Shown here in pieces: positions 24,781 to 38,537 of a stretch of 64,000 nt of DNA. How positions within the stretch are numbered: the stretch's first letter is position 1; the number at the start of each line of letters is the position of its first letter. Location of the stretch: assembly GCA_033239525.1 (NCBI GenBank), contig BSYO01000004.1, positions 6,115,701-6,179,700 on the forward strand. Reading direction: 5' to 3'. The translations under genes and the position numbers were made by a program. The DNA comes from Nepenthes gracilis (lineage: Eukaryota; Streptophyta; Magnoliopsida; Caryophyllales; Nepenthaceae). The notes under the pieces were generated by a model, which was given only the letters and a program-made list of their open reading frames with translations, ran no database searches and had not been told where the DNA came from.

Positions 24781-27700
24781 TAGTATATTTATTTGTATTA
24801 AAATTATTAAAAATAAATATAAATTTTATTCTTTCAGTTAATTTTCTCTCCTATCTTTTGATATATCAAATTTGTAAATTTTGATATATATTTAGATATA
24901 AATATTAATTTTTAACTTTTCATACCACATTAATAATAAAAATATAAAAATTACTCTATTTTTATAGGTAATTAAAATTATTCAATTTGGAAACCATCGA
25001 ATGGATAAGTTGTAGTTTAAATGATTTAATTTTAAAATTTACAAATTAACTGCGTTAACTATATAGCATATTTTTTAAAAAATTTATAAAGTTTAAACTA
25101 TCTAATTGTTACAAATAGATATAAATTTTATTTTTTTTTATTTTCTTCTCTCTCCCTTTTTTTATAAATCAAATTTGATAATTTTAGTACAAATGAATGT
25201 ATAATTAATATATAAATATTAATTTTTAATTTTTAAATGCCACATTAATAATAAAAATAACTTTATTTTTATAGGTAATTAAAATTCTTTTAATTGAAAA
25301 GGTCATATAGATAAGTTGTAATTTAAACTATTTAACTTTTAAAATTTATAAATTAACTACATGAACTATATAGTATTTAAAAAATATCTTTTTAAAAAAA
25401 ATTTACAAGTATAAACTGTCTAATTTTTAAAAATAGATGTAAATTCTATGTTTTTTAATTTTTTTTCTCTCCCATCTTTTTATATATCAATTTTGATAAT
25501 TTTAGTACAAATAAATGTCTAATTTAAAATATAAATATTAATTTTTAGCTTTTAAATAGCACATTGACAAAAAAATATAAAAATAACTCCATTTTTATGG
25601 ATAATTAAAATTCTTTTATTTGGGAAGAGTTGGGTGAATAAGTAGTACTTTAAATGATTTAATTTTTAAAATTACAAGTTAACCATATGAACTATATAAT
25701 ATGTTTTTTTAAACTTATAAGTTTAAACTATCCAATTATTAAAAATAGATATTAATTTTATTTTTTTTTAATTCTCTCTCATCTTTTTTTATATCAAATT
25801 TGATAATTTTAGAACAGAAGAATTTATAATTAAAATATAAGTATTAATTTTTAATTTTTAAATACCACATTAATAATAAAAATATAAAAATAACTCTATT
25901 TTTATAAGTAATTAAAATTTTTCAATTTGAAGGAGTCAGGTAAAAAAGTTATAGTTTAAGCGATTGAACATTTAAAATTTACAAGTTAACTGCATGAGGT
26001 ATATAATATTAAAAAAATATTTATTAAAAATAATTTATAAAATTAAATAATATAATTATTAAAATAAAAGTAAATTCTATATTTTTTTAATTTTTTTCAG
26101 TCTCATCTTTTTATACGTAATTACTATAATTTCAGTACAAATAAATATATAATTAAAAATATAGGTATTAATTTTAACTTTTCAATACCTCGCTAATAAT
26201 AAAAATATAAAAATAATTTTATTTTTATAGGTAATTAAAATTCTTCCATTTGAGAAAAGCCGAATGGATAAATTAAAGTTTAAACGATTTAATTTTTAGA
26301 AATTATAAATTATCTGTATAAACTATATAGCATATTTTTTTTATATTTATAAGTTTAAATTAAAAGAGATTTAAATTCTTTATTTTTTATATTTTTTCTC
26401 ACTTATCTTTTTATATATCAAATTTAATAATTTTAGTATAAATAAATATATAATAAAAAAATATAACTATTAATTTTTAAAATTTAAATACCACATTAAT
26501 ATGGAAAATATAGAAATAACTCTATTTTTATAGGCAATTAAAATTCTTTCATTTGGAAGAATTATATGAATAAGTTATAGTTTAAACGATTTAACTTTTA
26601 AAATATACAAGTTAAATGAATAAAATATATGCTATTAAAAAAATATTTTTTTTCAAAAAAAAAATCGACAAGTTTAAACTATCTAATTACTAAAAATAGA
26701 TGTAAATTACATGTTTTTAAATTTTTTTTCTCTCTCATCTTTTTATATATCGATTTTGATAATCTCAGTCCACATGAATATGTTACTAAAAATATAAGTA
26801 TTAATTTTTAACTTTTAAATATCACATTAATGATAAAAATATAAAAATAAATTTATTTTTATAAGTATTTAAAATTTTTTCATTTGAGAAGAGTTAGGTG
26901 GATAAGTTATAATTTAAACAATTTAACTCTTCAAATGTATAAATTTATCGCATAAATTATATAACACACTTTTTTAGATTTATAAGTTGAAACCATCCAA
27001 TAAATAAAAATTGACCTAAATTTTCTTTTTATTAAGCTTTTCTCTCTCCAACCTTTTGATATAACCAATTTGCAAATTTGGTACAAGTGGATATATATTA
27101 AAATTATTGATATTAATTTTAACTTTTCATACCACATTATTAATAAAAATATAAAAATTACTCTATTTTTATAGGTAATTAAAATTCTTCTATTTAGAAA
27201 GAGTCGAGTGGATAAGTTGTAATTTAAATAATTTAATTTTTTAAATTTACAAGTTAACCATATTAACTATATCGCATACTTTTTTTTTATTTACAAGTTT
27301 AAACTATCTAATTGTTACAGATAAATATAAATTCTATTTTTTTATTTATTTATCTCTCATCATTTTATAAATCAAAATTGATAATCCTAGTACAAATGAA
27401 TGTGTAATTAATATATAAATATTTATTTTAATTTTTTAAATACCATATTGATAATAAAAATATAAAAATAACTCTATTTTGGTAGGTAATTAAAATTCTG
27501 CCAATTGAAAAAGTCTTATGGATAAATTATAGTTTAAACAATTTAACTTTTAAAATTTATAAATAAACTACATGAACTATATAGTATTCAAAAAAATATT
27601 TTTTAAAAAAATTTATAAATTTAAACTATCTAATTATTAAAAATAAATGTAAACTCTATGTTTTTTAATTTTTTTTCTCTCTCATCTTTTTATATGTCAA

Positions 27701-29090
27701 TTTTGATAACTTTAGTACAAATAAATATATAATTAAAAATATTAATATTAATTTTTAATTTTTAAATAGCACGTTAATAATTAAAAAAAATAAAAATAAC
27801 TCTATTTTCATAGGTAATTAAAATTCTTCCATTTGGAAATAGTCAGGTGAATAAGTTATAGTTCAAATGATTTAATACAAGTTAATCGTATAAACTATAT
27901 AATATATTTTTTTAGACTTATATGTTTAAACTATTTAATTATTAAAAATAGATATAAATTCTATTTTTAGAAAAAAAATTTTCTCTCATCTTTTTTTTAT
28001 ATGAAATTTGATAATTTTTGAATAAATGAATAAATAATTAAAATTTTTTATAGGTAATTAAAATTCTTTCATTAGGAAGAGTCAAGTGGATAAGATGTAG
28101 TTTAAAGAATTTAATTTTTAAAATCTACAAGTTAAATGCATGAACTATATAGCATATTTTTTAGATTTATAGATTTAAACCATTCGATTATTAAAGCTAT
28201 AAGTAAATTCTATTTTTAAAAATTTTTTTTCTCTTTCATCTTTTTATATATTAATTTTGATAATTTTATTACAAATGAATTTATAATTAAAAATATAAAT
28301 ATTACTTTTTAATTTTTAAATACCACATTAATAATAAAAATATAAAAATAACTCTATTTTTATAGGTAATTAAATTTATTTAATTTGGAAGAGTCATGAG
28401 AATAAGTTGTAGTTTAAATAATTTAGTTTTTTAAAATTTACAAGTTAACAGCACAGATTATATAGTATCACAAAAAAAAATTTTATTTCCCTTTAAATTC
28501 ACAAGTATAAATTATCTAATTATTAAAAATAGATATAAATTCTATTTTTTAATTTTTTTTTCTCTCCTGTCTTTTTATATATCAATTTTGATAATTTTTG
28601 TACCAATGAATGTATAATTAAAAATATAAATATTGATTTTTAAATTTTAAATATCACATTAATAATTAAAATGTAAAAATAACTCTATTTTTATAGGTAA
28701 TTAAAATTCTTCCATTCGAATAAAGTCGAGTGAATAAGTTATAGTTTAAATGATTTAATTTTTAGAACTTACAGGTTAATCGTATAAACTATTTTTTTAG
28801 ATTTACAAGTTGAAACCATCCAATTAATAAAAAATAGATGTAAATTTTATTTTTTAAAATTTTTTTCTCTTTCATAGTTTTATATATCAATTTGATAATT
28901 TCAGTACAAATAAATATATAATAAAAATATAACCATTAATTTTTAACTTTTAAATATCACATTAACAATAAAATTATAAAAATTACTCTATAGTTATAGG
29001 TAATTAAAATTCTTCCATTTGGGAATAGTTAGATGGATAAGTTATAATTTAAACGATTTAATTTTTAGAACTTATAAATTAACTGCATAA
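24781..29090. repeat. AT-rich tandem array, block 1 (about 14 monomers of about 314 bp)
   Basis: The monomer contains TTTTTATAGGTAATTAAAAT, then ATTTGGAAGAG, GGATAAGTTGTAGTTTAAA, ACTATATAG, GTTTAAACTATCTAATTATT, a CTCTCATCTTTTTATATATC block and ACCACATTAATAATAAAAAT. Successive anchor positions are 24966, 25273, 25599, 25906, 26229, 26532, 26863, 27173, 27484, 27812, 28052 (short unit), 28364, 28695 and 28998. Spacing alternates between about 305 and about 328 bp over much of the block. Monomers are diverged. No coding capacity. Ends abruptly where unit B begins. Confidence 0.92.
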
Positions 29091-30110
29091 AAAGTCTACC
29101 CCATTAGAATTTGGTAGAAAATTTTTTATTACTTTACTTAATTATAAATATAATAAAAATAATTATTCAAAAGTATTTACTCAAAATAACTAATGTGATA
29201 ATTAGTCTTATATGATAACATATATAGTATTATATTATCATTTTTTATCAACAAATTTATAAGTTAATATCTATCTTTTCTTTTAAAAATTAGAGTTATT
29301 TTATTTTAGAATATTCTTCTATATGTAGAAAATTTTTTTCTAATATATTAAACAGTTATAATTTGAAATATAATTAATATATTTTAATAAATATTTTATA
29401 ATTTTAACTATTTAAATTATAATGATATAATTATTATTACTATAAAAACATAAAAAGGAGATAAAAAGGGGGAGGATAACAAACCATCCAATCAACCAGT
29501 CTTGGACCAATCTACACGTTTTCAGGTTGCGTAAACTCTCGAAGCTCATCTTGAGAGGTTTTGAGCCCACGACTTGTCCCAAATCTCACCGTCTTAGGTT
29601 TACATACGCAGCAACTGTCTGCTTTTTAACATTTAAATTACTCAACATCAAATAACTATTTTATCAAAAATCCTATGACTTCTTTTTTATTGATTTATCT
29701 AATTTTATAACAAATTTGAAATTCTTTCCCCGCACAAATTATTTCCGCAAGATTAAATATTTAATGATTGATTTTAATACGTATAATTTAAAATTTTATT
29801 TTTGAAATAAGTTATCAAAAGATATACAGTTTTGAATTTTAATTTTTAAAAATTTTAATTTTTGACAAATGTAGAATTCATTTTGTCAAAATATTATTAG
29901 TTATTTCCTTTTCTTTTTTTTTAATGTTTCGTTTAAATAATCTAACATTCAAATATTAAAAGTTAACTGCATCAACAAGTTGACCATTAAAAAAAAACCT
30001 AAGAAAACTACCCATTAGAAGTTAGCTAGATTAACACTGACGTTTAAAAAACAGTCTATCCATACATATAATTTGGTCTAACCCCATCCCCTCCCACTCT
30101 CTCTACAACT

Positions 30111-31311
30111 ATGTCTTCAATCACCTCAGGTTATCGTATCTTCTCTTAGATTTATATATTATGATTTTATTTAATTTTATTGGTCTTAATTACGTTTAAA
30201 TATTGTTCTAATCAACTTTTACTTTCATTGTTTGTTGTTTGGAACTGGAAAATAGGTCATTCTATAAAGGATACACTGCCAGAGAATGCATATCCAGATC
30301 CATCATGGGGCATGCAAGGTTATCATCCACAAGGAAACTTTGTGCAGAGTTATCCTCCGCAGCAGAAACATCCTTCCCCATATGCCAATGATTCTACCTT
30401 GCCTTCCCATCAAAAAAAACTGAATGATGGGTTTACCGATCGTTGGTAATTCTCTCATCCGATTATATCTCGTTTCCATTTTCAAATTCGAACTAACTTT
30501 TTACTTATCGATCCGAATTATGTAATTATAAACGATTCAATTTAGTCGGGTGTAGATCAAATTTTCATGCAAGGGAAATAATTTAGAGTCATTGAAGAAC
30601 ATTCTTAATATATTTTTAGATAATTTAGTTTTTTTTTCTTTCCATTTTTTTTACATGGATCTTTAAGAGTAAGATGATGAAAATACCTGTGTGGAATGGT
30701 GTGGTTTCCATTGCAAAATTACATTTCCTGCAATATCATAGGAAGTTGCAATTTCTGTCAAATTTGGCTAGTCGGTTAAGAAAATAAGAAAATAGTTTTT
30801 ATTTCATATGGATATAAAAAATACTTCTTGAAAGATGACATATTTATATTTACAAATATTTATAACAATGTATATTTTCAAAATGGCGTATAGTCTCATA
30901 TAAAAAATTAGGACAATCACTTCAGTTACTTCATTTTCGGGGGCCCCGTTACTTCATTTTCTTATTAAATATTATATTACAAGAAAAAATGGATAAAAAT
31001 ATAATAACAATAAAATTTATAATCATGAATTGTGTAAAAATTAAATTAACCTAAATAACTCCTATATAAACTCTGACATTATTTTTTTTCTAATTTTGAA
31101 AAAGAATTAAGACAAGTCATAGGCTTAAGAATATCATTGCTTCATTCTCACTAACCCCATCCCCAAATGTGTGACCGAGAACGTTCGATGTGGTTTCTTA
31201 GATGCTGAGTAAAGCTTGTCATATATTTGCATTGTGACTAATTAATTTTTAAATTAATGTTGCAGTTTGGCTTGTATGTGGTGTTGCTGTCTACGGGATT
31301 TATGCTTCTGA
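30111..31311 (+). CDS. CYSTM-family small protein, copy B (3 exons, 84 aa)
   Basis: Exons 30111-30129, 30256-30445 and 31266-31311 total 255 bp, an 84-aa protein with TGA stop. Starts MSSITSGHSIKD, continues with a Tyr/Pro/Gln-rich cytosolic part (LPENAYPDPSWGMQG, FVQSYPPQQKHPSPYAND) and ends DGFTDRCLACMWCCCLRDLCF, a full CYSTM signature (G-F, Cys-Leu-Ala, three consecutive Cys, terminal Cys-Phe). CYSTM proteins are small tail-anchored proteins often induced by stress. The start is supported by the identical exon-1 frame in copy A and by a TATA-like CATATAATT upstream. The best preserved member of the local group. Expression cannot be judged. Confidence 0.85.
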
Positions 31312-32857
31312 TGATAAGAGCCAAATGCAATTGGAGATCATAGTCCGTAGATTCACACTCTAAATTCAAAATCAAGATCCACACGTTATCTTTAAGCTGC
31401 ATTCCTTATTCTATGTTAGATACAGTAAACATTTTAGCTATCTACTTTTATTGATACCAACTTTATATATATGTATTCATATTGATAGAATGAATTTCTT
31501 ACTCGTATTACTCTAATAATAATAATAATTATTATTATATAGTAGTTGAAGGTGATAATTATTATAATTATAATTATTATTTATTTATTATTATTATTAT
31601 TATAAAAAGAGAGAGAATGTTTTCACTTGGAAAAATGCAAAAGTATTTATTGGTATGTATTTATTAGGAATCCATTTATATATTTTGAATTATTTTTAGT
31701 AATAGTATCGACTAACCACACACATCAGTTGCATACTGTGCAACGTGCTAATGAGTATTGATTCCTATTCTTTGGTAGTTTTAACCAATTATCCGGTTTA
31801 TACTTAAACATAACCAATCGTTTAATGATGATAACTATCAGATGATAACTTTGATGGGAAATGTTTCTAAATTATTATTTTTATTTACCCAGAAAATATT
31901 AATATTTTGTAGCCTTGTAGTTTTGTTAAACAACACAATCGATCATTTAACCTTTACTAATTCTAATCAATCGTTTAATAAATTTGGAGTCTCTATCTCT
32001 TTAAGAAAGAAGTTAATTTAATTTCTTTTAATGAAATGTTCAAGAAATATTTAACAGTTAAAATATTTTTAAAAATTTAACCTTTTAAAAAAAATAATAT
32101 CATAATTCGATCAAATATCAAACAGTTATTGTTAAAAAAAAAAAACTAAATTTACCCATCTTTTAGAGAGAAGGGCTCCCCAATTATTTGCTTAACCACC
32201 TAAATTGTCAATTTTTATAATTTAAATCCTTAGTTTTTGAAGTCATATTTTTGTTTAAATATTTTGTTGTTTAAGTATATGTCACACGTTTTATACCTTT
32301 TTTAAGTGTCTAAAAATTTTATGATTTTGGCTTTTATCGACAAACACATTTAAGAGCAAAGATGAATCTTAATCTTTCCTCGTCTTGTGTTTCTTAGCAA
32401 TTGTATCCACAAATGTACAAAGCATCTGCAGTGAAATTTAGGAAACATATATCTTTCAAAGGACTTATATTTGGTATATATTTCATATTCATAATTAAAT
32501 AGAAATTTAATATTGTAGATTGAAATATATTAAAAATTATATATAGTACTTTTTATATATTTATTTTATAATATTAGCATTTATTAAATATTTATCCCAA
32601 TATTTAAAAAAATAATCATCTAGATAATTTTTAAAATTTTTAAACTTTATCAGTTAAATTTTTTCATTCAATGAATAAATATAGAGATATACAAAATACA
32701 TATCCCTAAGGAGATGCACCCAACTTGAATCCTCCTATAGTACCATCGAATGCATATAAAAATATATATATTTGAGAATATTTTTTAAATACTTTTTGAT
32801 AAAATTTTAATAATATGATAACTTATCCATCAATTAATAATAATAAGTTTATATAAT
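31312..32857. other. 3' flank of CYSTM-B
   Basis: Collinear with the 3' flank of CYSTM-A. Contains ATT/AAT microsatellites at about 31515-31605. No gene. Confidence 0.75.
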
Positions 32858-33770
32858 TGTGGGGTCCTACGTCAAGGTCCACGAGCAATGTCAAGGCCCA
32901 CCAAAGATATCGAGCCCAGCCCAACTGCGCAGGGGGCATACGTGGCATTCCGCTGGCAGAAAACGACGAGCCCTTACAGCGCATTAATGAGCTGCCGGAA
33001 AGCCAATATGAGAGAGCTAAAGCCAGCCAATGGAGATGCAGCCAGCGCTGCGCCAACGACTCAAATAGCTGCCCGCAGACAACCAGTCAATCCCAACTGA
33101 TGGAAAGACCAGGCATGGCCAGCAACGCTCAGGAGCCTGCCCGCCACCAAAAAACAACAGCCAACATGACCGGCGGTCAGCGACAGTGACCAGAGGTAAG
33201 GAAACCCTAGCAACGGGTATTCTGGCCCACAGAGTCTACTAGGGATGAGACTATAAGAGCTCCATTTTCCCACAAAAAAGGAGATTGAAATCCTAATCGC
33301 CCTTCCTTTAAACAGATCGCAAGAGATAAAGCCATTGAACGGAGATAAGACTCACGTCCTGCGACCACGAGCGAGCCAATTTCTCTCACGATCTCACTCC
33401 CTAAGTCCGTTGAGGCAGCGGGAAGTTAGCCACCCACTGCAGTGTATTAAGAAAGTCAGGCCTTCCGCTACCTGCTCATTGCATCCTCTACACTAAAACA
33501 TAGACATCACCTACATTTTATCAGTATCAATCCGCGCAGCACTCACCTCGTGCGCCATTTTCGTTAATTGCGGGAACTTGCTGACTTGAACGTCGGAGTG
33601 GCCGTGATGGGAGAAATCTCGCCAGACCTCTGACCTTCTGTTTGTTGTTTGTGTTGTGCAGGTCTAAGTTTAGAGTTATGGAGACCGGACTCTCAGCGTG
33701 ACGCTACCACGTGCTTGAAAATTCGAAGGCTCCCTAATCCGTACAGTAACCACGGACCCGGAACGCAACA
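32858..33770 (+). mobile_element. Solo LTR in unit B, target duplication ATAAT
   Basis: A 913-bp GC-richer segment starts TGTGGGGTCCTACG and ends GGAACGCAACA, flanked by ATAAT at 32853-32857 and 33771-33775. Unit A has the empty site here. The right half aligns well with 51350-51714 (shared GTTAGCCACCCACTGC, TTTGTTGTTTGTGTTGTGCA). Open frames at 32823-33389 are inside it. It resembles the LTRs at 38538 and 47082 in its ends. Confidence 0.88.
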
Positions 33771-33934
33771 ATAATAATAGATAAATTGATAAATATAACA
33801 TATACTATGGCAAAAAAATCTCATTAATACCATTCATTATATATATATATATATATATATAAGTATAATAAGAGAGTAACATGCCACATTTCTAAATTTT
33901 ACACGATAAAATGTCATGGGAAAAAAATAAAGAT

Positions 33935-36900
33935 ATATATATATATCAATTTTGATAATTTTAGTACAAATAAATGTATAATTAAAAATATAAAAATTAT
34001 TTTTTAACTTTTAAAAAGCACATTAAAAATAAAGATATAAAAATAACTCTATTTTATAGGTCATTAAAATTATTCAATTTGGAAAGAATCAGGTGGATAA
34101 ATTGTAGTTTAAATGATTTAATTTTTAAAATTTTAAAAATTAACCGTATGAATTATATAACATATTTTTTTACACTAATAAGTTTAAACTATTCAATTAT
34201 TAAAAATTGATATAAATTCTATTTTTTTAATTTTTTTCTCCCTCATCATTTTTTACGTCAAATTTGATAATTTTAGAACAAATGAATGTATAATTAAAAT
34301 ATAAATATTAATTTTTTATTTTTAAATACCACATTGATAATAAAAATATAACAATAACTCTATTTTTATAAGTAATTAAAATTTTTCAATTTGAAAGAGC
34401 CACGTTGATAAATTATAATTTAAATGATTGAATATTTGAAATTTATAAGTTAACTGTATATAATATTTAAAAATATATTTTAACAATAATTTACAAGTTT
34501 AAACTGTGTAATTATTAAAAATAAATGTAAATTCTGTGTTTTTTTATTTTTTTCTCTCTCATCTTTTTATATATAATTATTATAACTTCACTACCAGTAA
34601 ATATATAATTAAAAATATAACTATTAATTTTTAACTTTTAAATGCCTCATTAATATTAAAAATATAAAAATAACGCTATTTTTATAGATAATTAAAATTC
34701 TTCCACTTGAAAAGAGTCGGGTAAATAAATTATAATTTAAACAATTAAATTTTTAAAACTTACAAATAAATCGCATGAACAATATTAGATATTATTTTAG
34801 ATTTACAAGTTTAAATCAATGAATTATAAAAAATAGATTTAAATTCTATTTTTTTTATATCTCCTCACACATCTTTTTATATACCAAATTTGATAATTTC
34901 AGTACAAATAAATATATAATTAAAAATAAAACTATCAATTTTTAATTTTTAAATACCATATGAAAAATAAAAATATAAAAATAACTATATTTTTAGAGGT
35001 GATTAAAATTTTTCAATTTGGAAGAACCATGTAGATAAGTTGTAGTTTAAACGATTTAACCTTTTGAATTTACAAGTTAACTAGATGAAATACATAATAT
35101 TAAAAAAAAGTTTATAAGTTTAAATTATCTAATTATTAAAAATGGGTGTAAATTCTATGTTTTTTTAATTTTTTCTCTCTCTCGTCTTTTTATGTATCAA
35201 TTTTGATAATTTTAGTCCAAATAAAATGTATTATTAAAATTATAAATATTAATTTTTTTAATTTTTAAATACCATATTAATAATAAAAATATAAAAATAA
35301 CTTTATTTTTGTAGGTGATTAAAATTCTTCCATTTGAGAAGAGTCCGGAGGATAAGTTGTAATTTAAATAATTTAATTTTTAAAACTTACTAGTTAATTG
35401 TATAATCTATATAGCATATTTTTTTAGATTTACAAGTTGAAACCATCCAATTATTAAATGTTGATGTAAATTCTGTTTTTCTTAAATTTCTTTCTCTCCC
35501 ATATTTTTATATATCAATTTTGATAATTTTATTACAGATAAATATAAAATTAAAAATATAACTATTCATGTTTAACTTTTAAATACTACATTAATAATAA
35601 AAATATAAAAATTGCTCTATTTTTATATGAAATTAAAATTCTTCCATTTAGATAGCGTCAAGTGGTTAAGTTATAATTTAAACGATTTAATTTTTAAAAT
35701 TTACAAATCGATCGCATTAACTATAAAGCATATGTATATTTTTTAAATTTACAAGTTTAAACTATCTAATTATTACAAATAGGTATAAATTCTATTTTAA
35801 AATTTTTTTTCTCTCTCATCTTTATATATATCATATTTTATAATTTTTGTACAATGAATGTATAATTAAGATATAAATATTAATTTTTAATTTTTAAATT
35901 CCACGTTAATAATAAAAATATAAAAATAACACTATTTTTGTAGGTAATTAAAATTCTTCAATTTAAAAATGTCATGTAGATAATTTGTAGTTTAAATGAT
36001 TAAACTTTTAAAATTTATAAGTTAACTGCATAAACTATATAATATTAAAAAAATATTTCTTTAAAAAAATTATAAGTTTAAACTATCTAATTGTCAAAAA
36101 TAGATGTAAATTCTATGTTTTTTAATTTTTTTCTCTCTCATATTTTTATATATAAATTTTGATAATTTTAGTACAAAAAATGTACAATTAAAAATATAAA
36201 CATTATTTTTAACATTTAAATATTATATTAATAATAAAAATTATTCTATTTTTATAGGTAATTAAAATCCTTCAATTTTAAAAGAGTCGAGTAAATAAGT
36301 TATAATTTAAATAATTTAATTTTTAAAAATTTTAAATTAGCCGTATGGACTATGTAACATACTTTTTAAAAAAATATAAAAATTTAAACTATCTAATTAT
36401 TAAAAATAGAAACAATTCTATTTTTTTAATTTTTTTCTCTCTCATCTTTTTATATATGAATTTTAAAAAGTTTAGTACAAATGAATAGATAATAAAAAAT
36501 ATTAATATCAATTTTTAATTTTTAAATACAATGTTGATAATAAAGATATAAAAATAACTATATTTTTACAAGTAGTTAAAATTCTTCCATTAAGAAATAG
36601 TCAGATGGATAAATTCTAGTATAAACAATTTAATTTTTAAAACTTATAAATTAACACATGAACCATATAGCATATGTTTTTTTGGTTTACAGGTTTAAAT
36701 CATCCAATTTTTAAAAATAGATGTAAATTTTATTTTTAAAATTTTTCTTCTCTTTAATATTTTTATTTATTAATTTTGATAATTTTTTTACAGATTAATG
36801 TAAAATTAAAAAAATAAATATTAATTTTAAATTTTCAAATGCAATATTAATAATAAAAATATAAAAATAACTCTATTTTTATATTTAATTTAAATTCTTT

Positions 36901-38537
36901 CATTTGGAATAGTCATGTGGGTAAGTTGTACTTTAATTTACAAGTTAACATAACAAACCATAAGGCGTAAAAAAAAAAGCTATTTTTTTTCTAAATTTAC
37001 AAGTTTAAATTATCTAATTATCAAAAATAAATATAAATTTTTTTATAAATTTTTTTCCTCCCATTCTCTTATATATGAATTTTGATAATTTTTGTACAAA
37101 TGAATGTGCAATTAAAAATTTAAATATTAATTTTATGTTTTAAATATTACATTAATAATAAAAATATAAAAATAACTCTATTTCAATAGGTAATTAAAAT
37201 TCTTAAATTTGAGAAAAGTCATGTGGATAAGTTATAGTTTAATCGATTTAATTTTTTAAATTTACAAGTTAACTGTATAAACTATATAATATATTTTTTT
37301 AGATTTTCATGTTAAAACCATCCAATTATTAAAAATAAATATAAATTCTATTTTTTTTTACATTTTTTTCTCTTTCATCTTTTTATATATCAAATTTGAT
37401 AATTTCAATACAAATAAATATATAATTAAAAATATAACTATTAATTTTTAACTTTTAAATACCACATTAATAATAAAAATATAAAAATTGCTCTATTTGT
37501 ATATGTAATTACAATTCTTCCATTTGGAAACAGTCGAGTGGATAAGTTGTAGTTTAAACGATTTAATTTTTAAAATTTACAAGTTAACCGTATTAACTAT
37601 ATAATATATATAATATATATATATATATATATTTAAATTTACGAGTGTAAACTATCAAATTATTACAAGTAGATATAAATTCTATTTGTTTAATTTTTTA
37701 CCCTCTCATCATTTTATATATCAAATTTGATAATTTTTGCACAAAGGAATGTATAATTATGATTTAAATACTAACTTTTAATTTTTAAATACCACATTAA
37801 TAATAAAAATATAAAAATAACTCTATTTTTATAGATAATTAAAATTCTTCCAATTAAAAAAGTTACGTAGATAAGTTACAATTTAAACGATTTAATTTTT
37901 AAAATTTATGAGTTAATTACATGAATTATATAGTATTAAAAAATATATTAAAAAAATTACATGTTTAAACTATCTAATTATTAAAAATAGATGCAAATTC
38001 TATGTTTTTTATTTTCTTTCTCTCTCATATTCTTATATATCCATTACCAAGATTTTTGTACAAATAATTGTATAATTAAAAGTATAAATATTATTTTTTA
38101 ACATCTAAATCCCACATTGATAATAAAAATACGAAAATTATTCTATTTTTATAGGTAATTAAAATTATTCTATTTGGAAAGAGTCGGGTGGATATGTCAT
38201 AGTTTAAACGATTTGATTTTTAAAAATTACAAGTTAACTGCATGGACTTATAACATATTATTTTGAAAATTTTAAAAATTTAAACTATCAAATTATTAAA
38301 AATAGATATAATTCTATTTTTTAATTTTTTTCTCTCATCTATTTATAAGTCAATTTAAAAAATTTTACAACAAATGATGTATAATTGAAGATATAAATAT
38401 TAATTTTTAGTTTTTAAATATGATGTTAATAATAAAAATATAAAAATAATTTTATTTTTATAGATAATTAAAATTCTTCCATTTAAGAAGAGTCATGGAT
38501 AAGTTATAATTTTAAAATTTTAATTTTTAAAACTTAT
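33935..38537. repeat. AT-rich tandem array, block 2a (15 monomers)
   Basis: Same monomer as block 1. Anchor positions 34058, 34370, 34686, 34997, 35313, 35626, 35942, 36256, 36570, 36883, 37188, 37503, 37833, 38153 and 38462 give a mean spacing close to 314 bp. Spacing is more even than in block 1. An (AT)n expansion sits at about 37605-37632. No genes. Confidence 0.92.

Larger units (their letters stand above)
29092..33932 (+). repeat. CYSTM segmental duplication unit B
   Basis: Collinear copy of unit A (13000-24180) containing CYSTM-B. Both flanks are monomers of the 314-bp array: the left array stops inside a monomer at about 29090, and the right array resumes at about 33935 after an AT microsatellite. 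Unlike A it lacks the Copia element and both solo LTRs of A, but it has its own solo LTR at 32858-33770. Confidence 0.88.
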
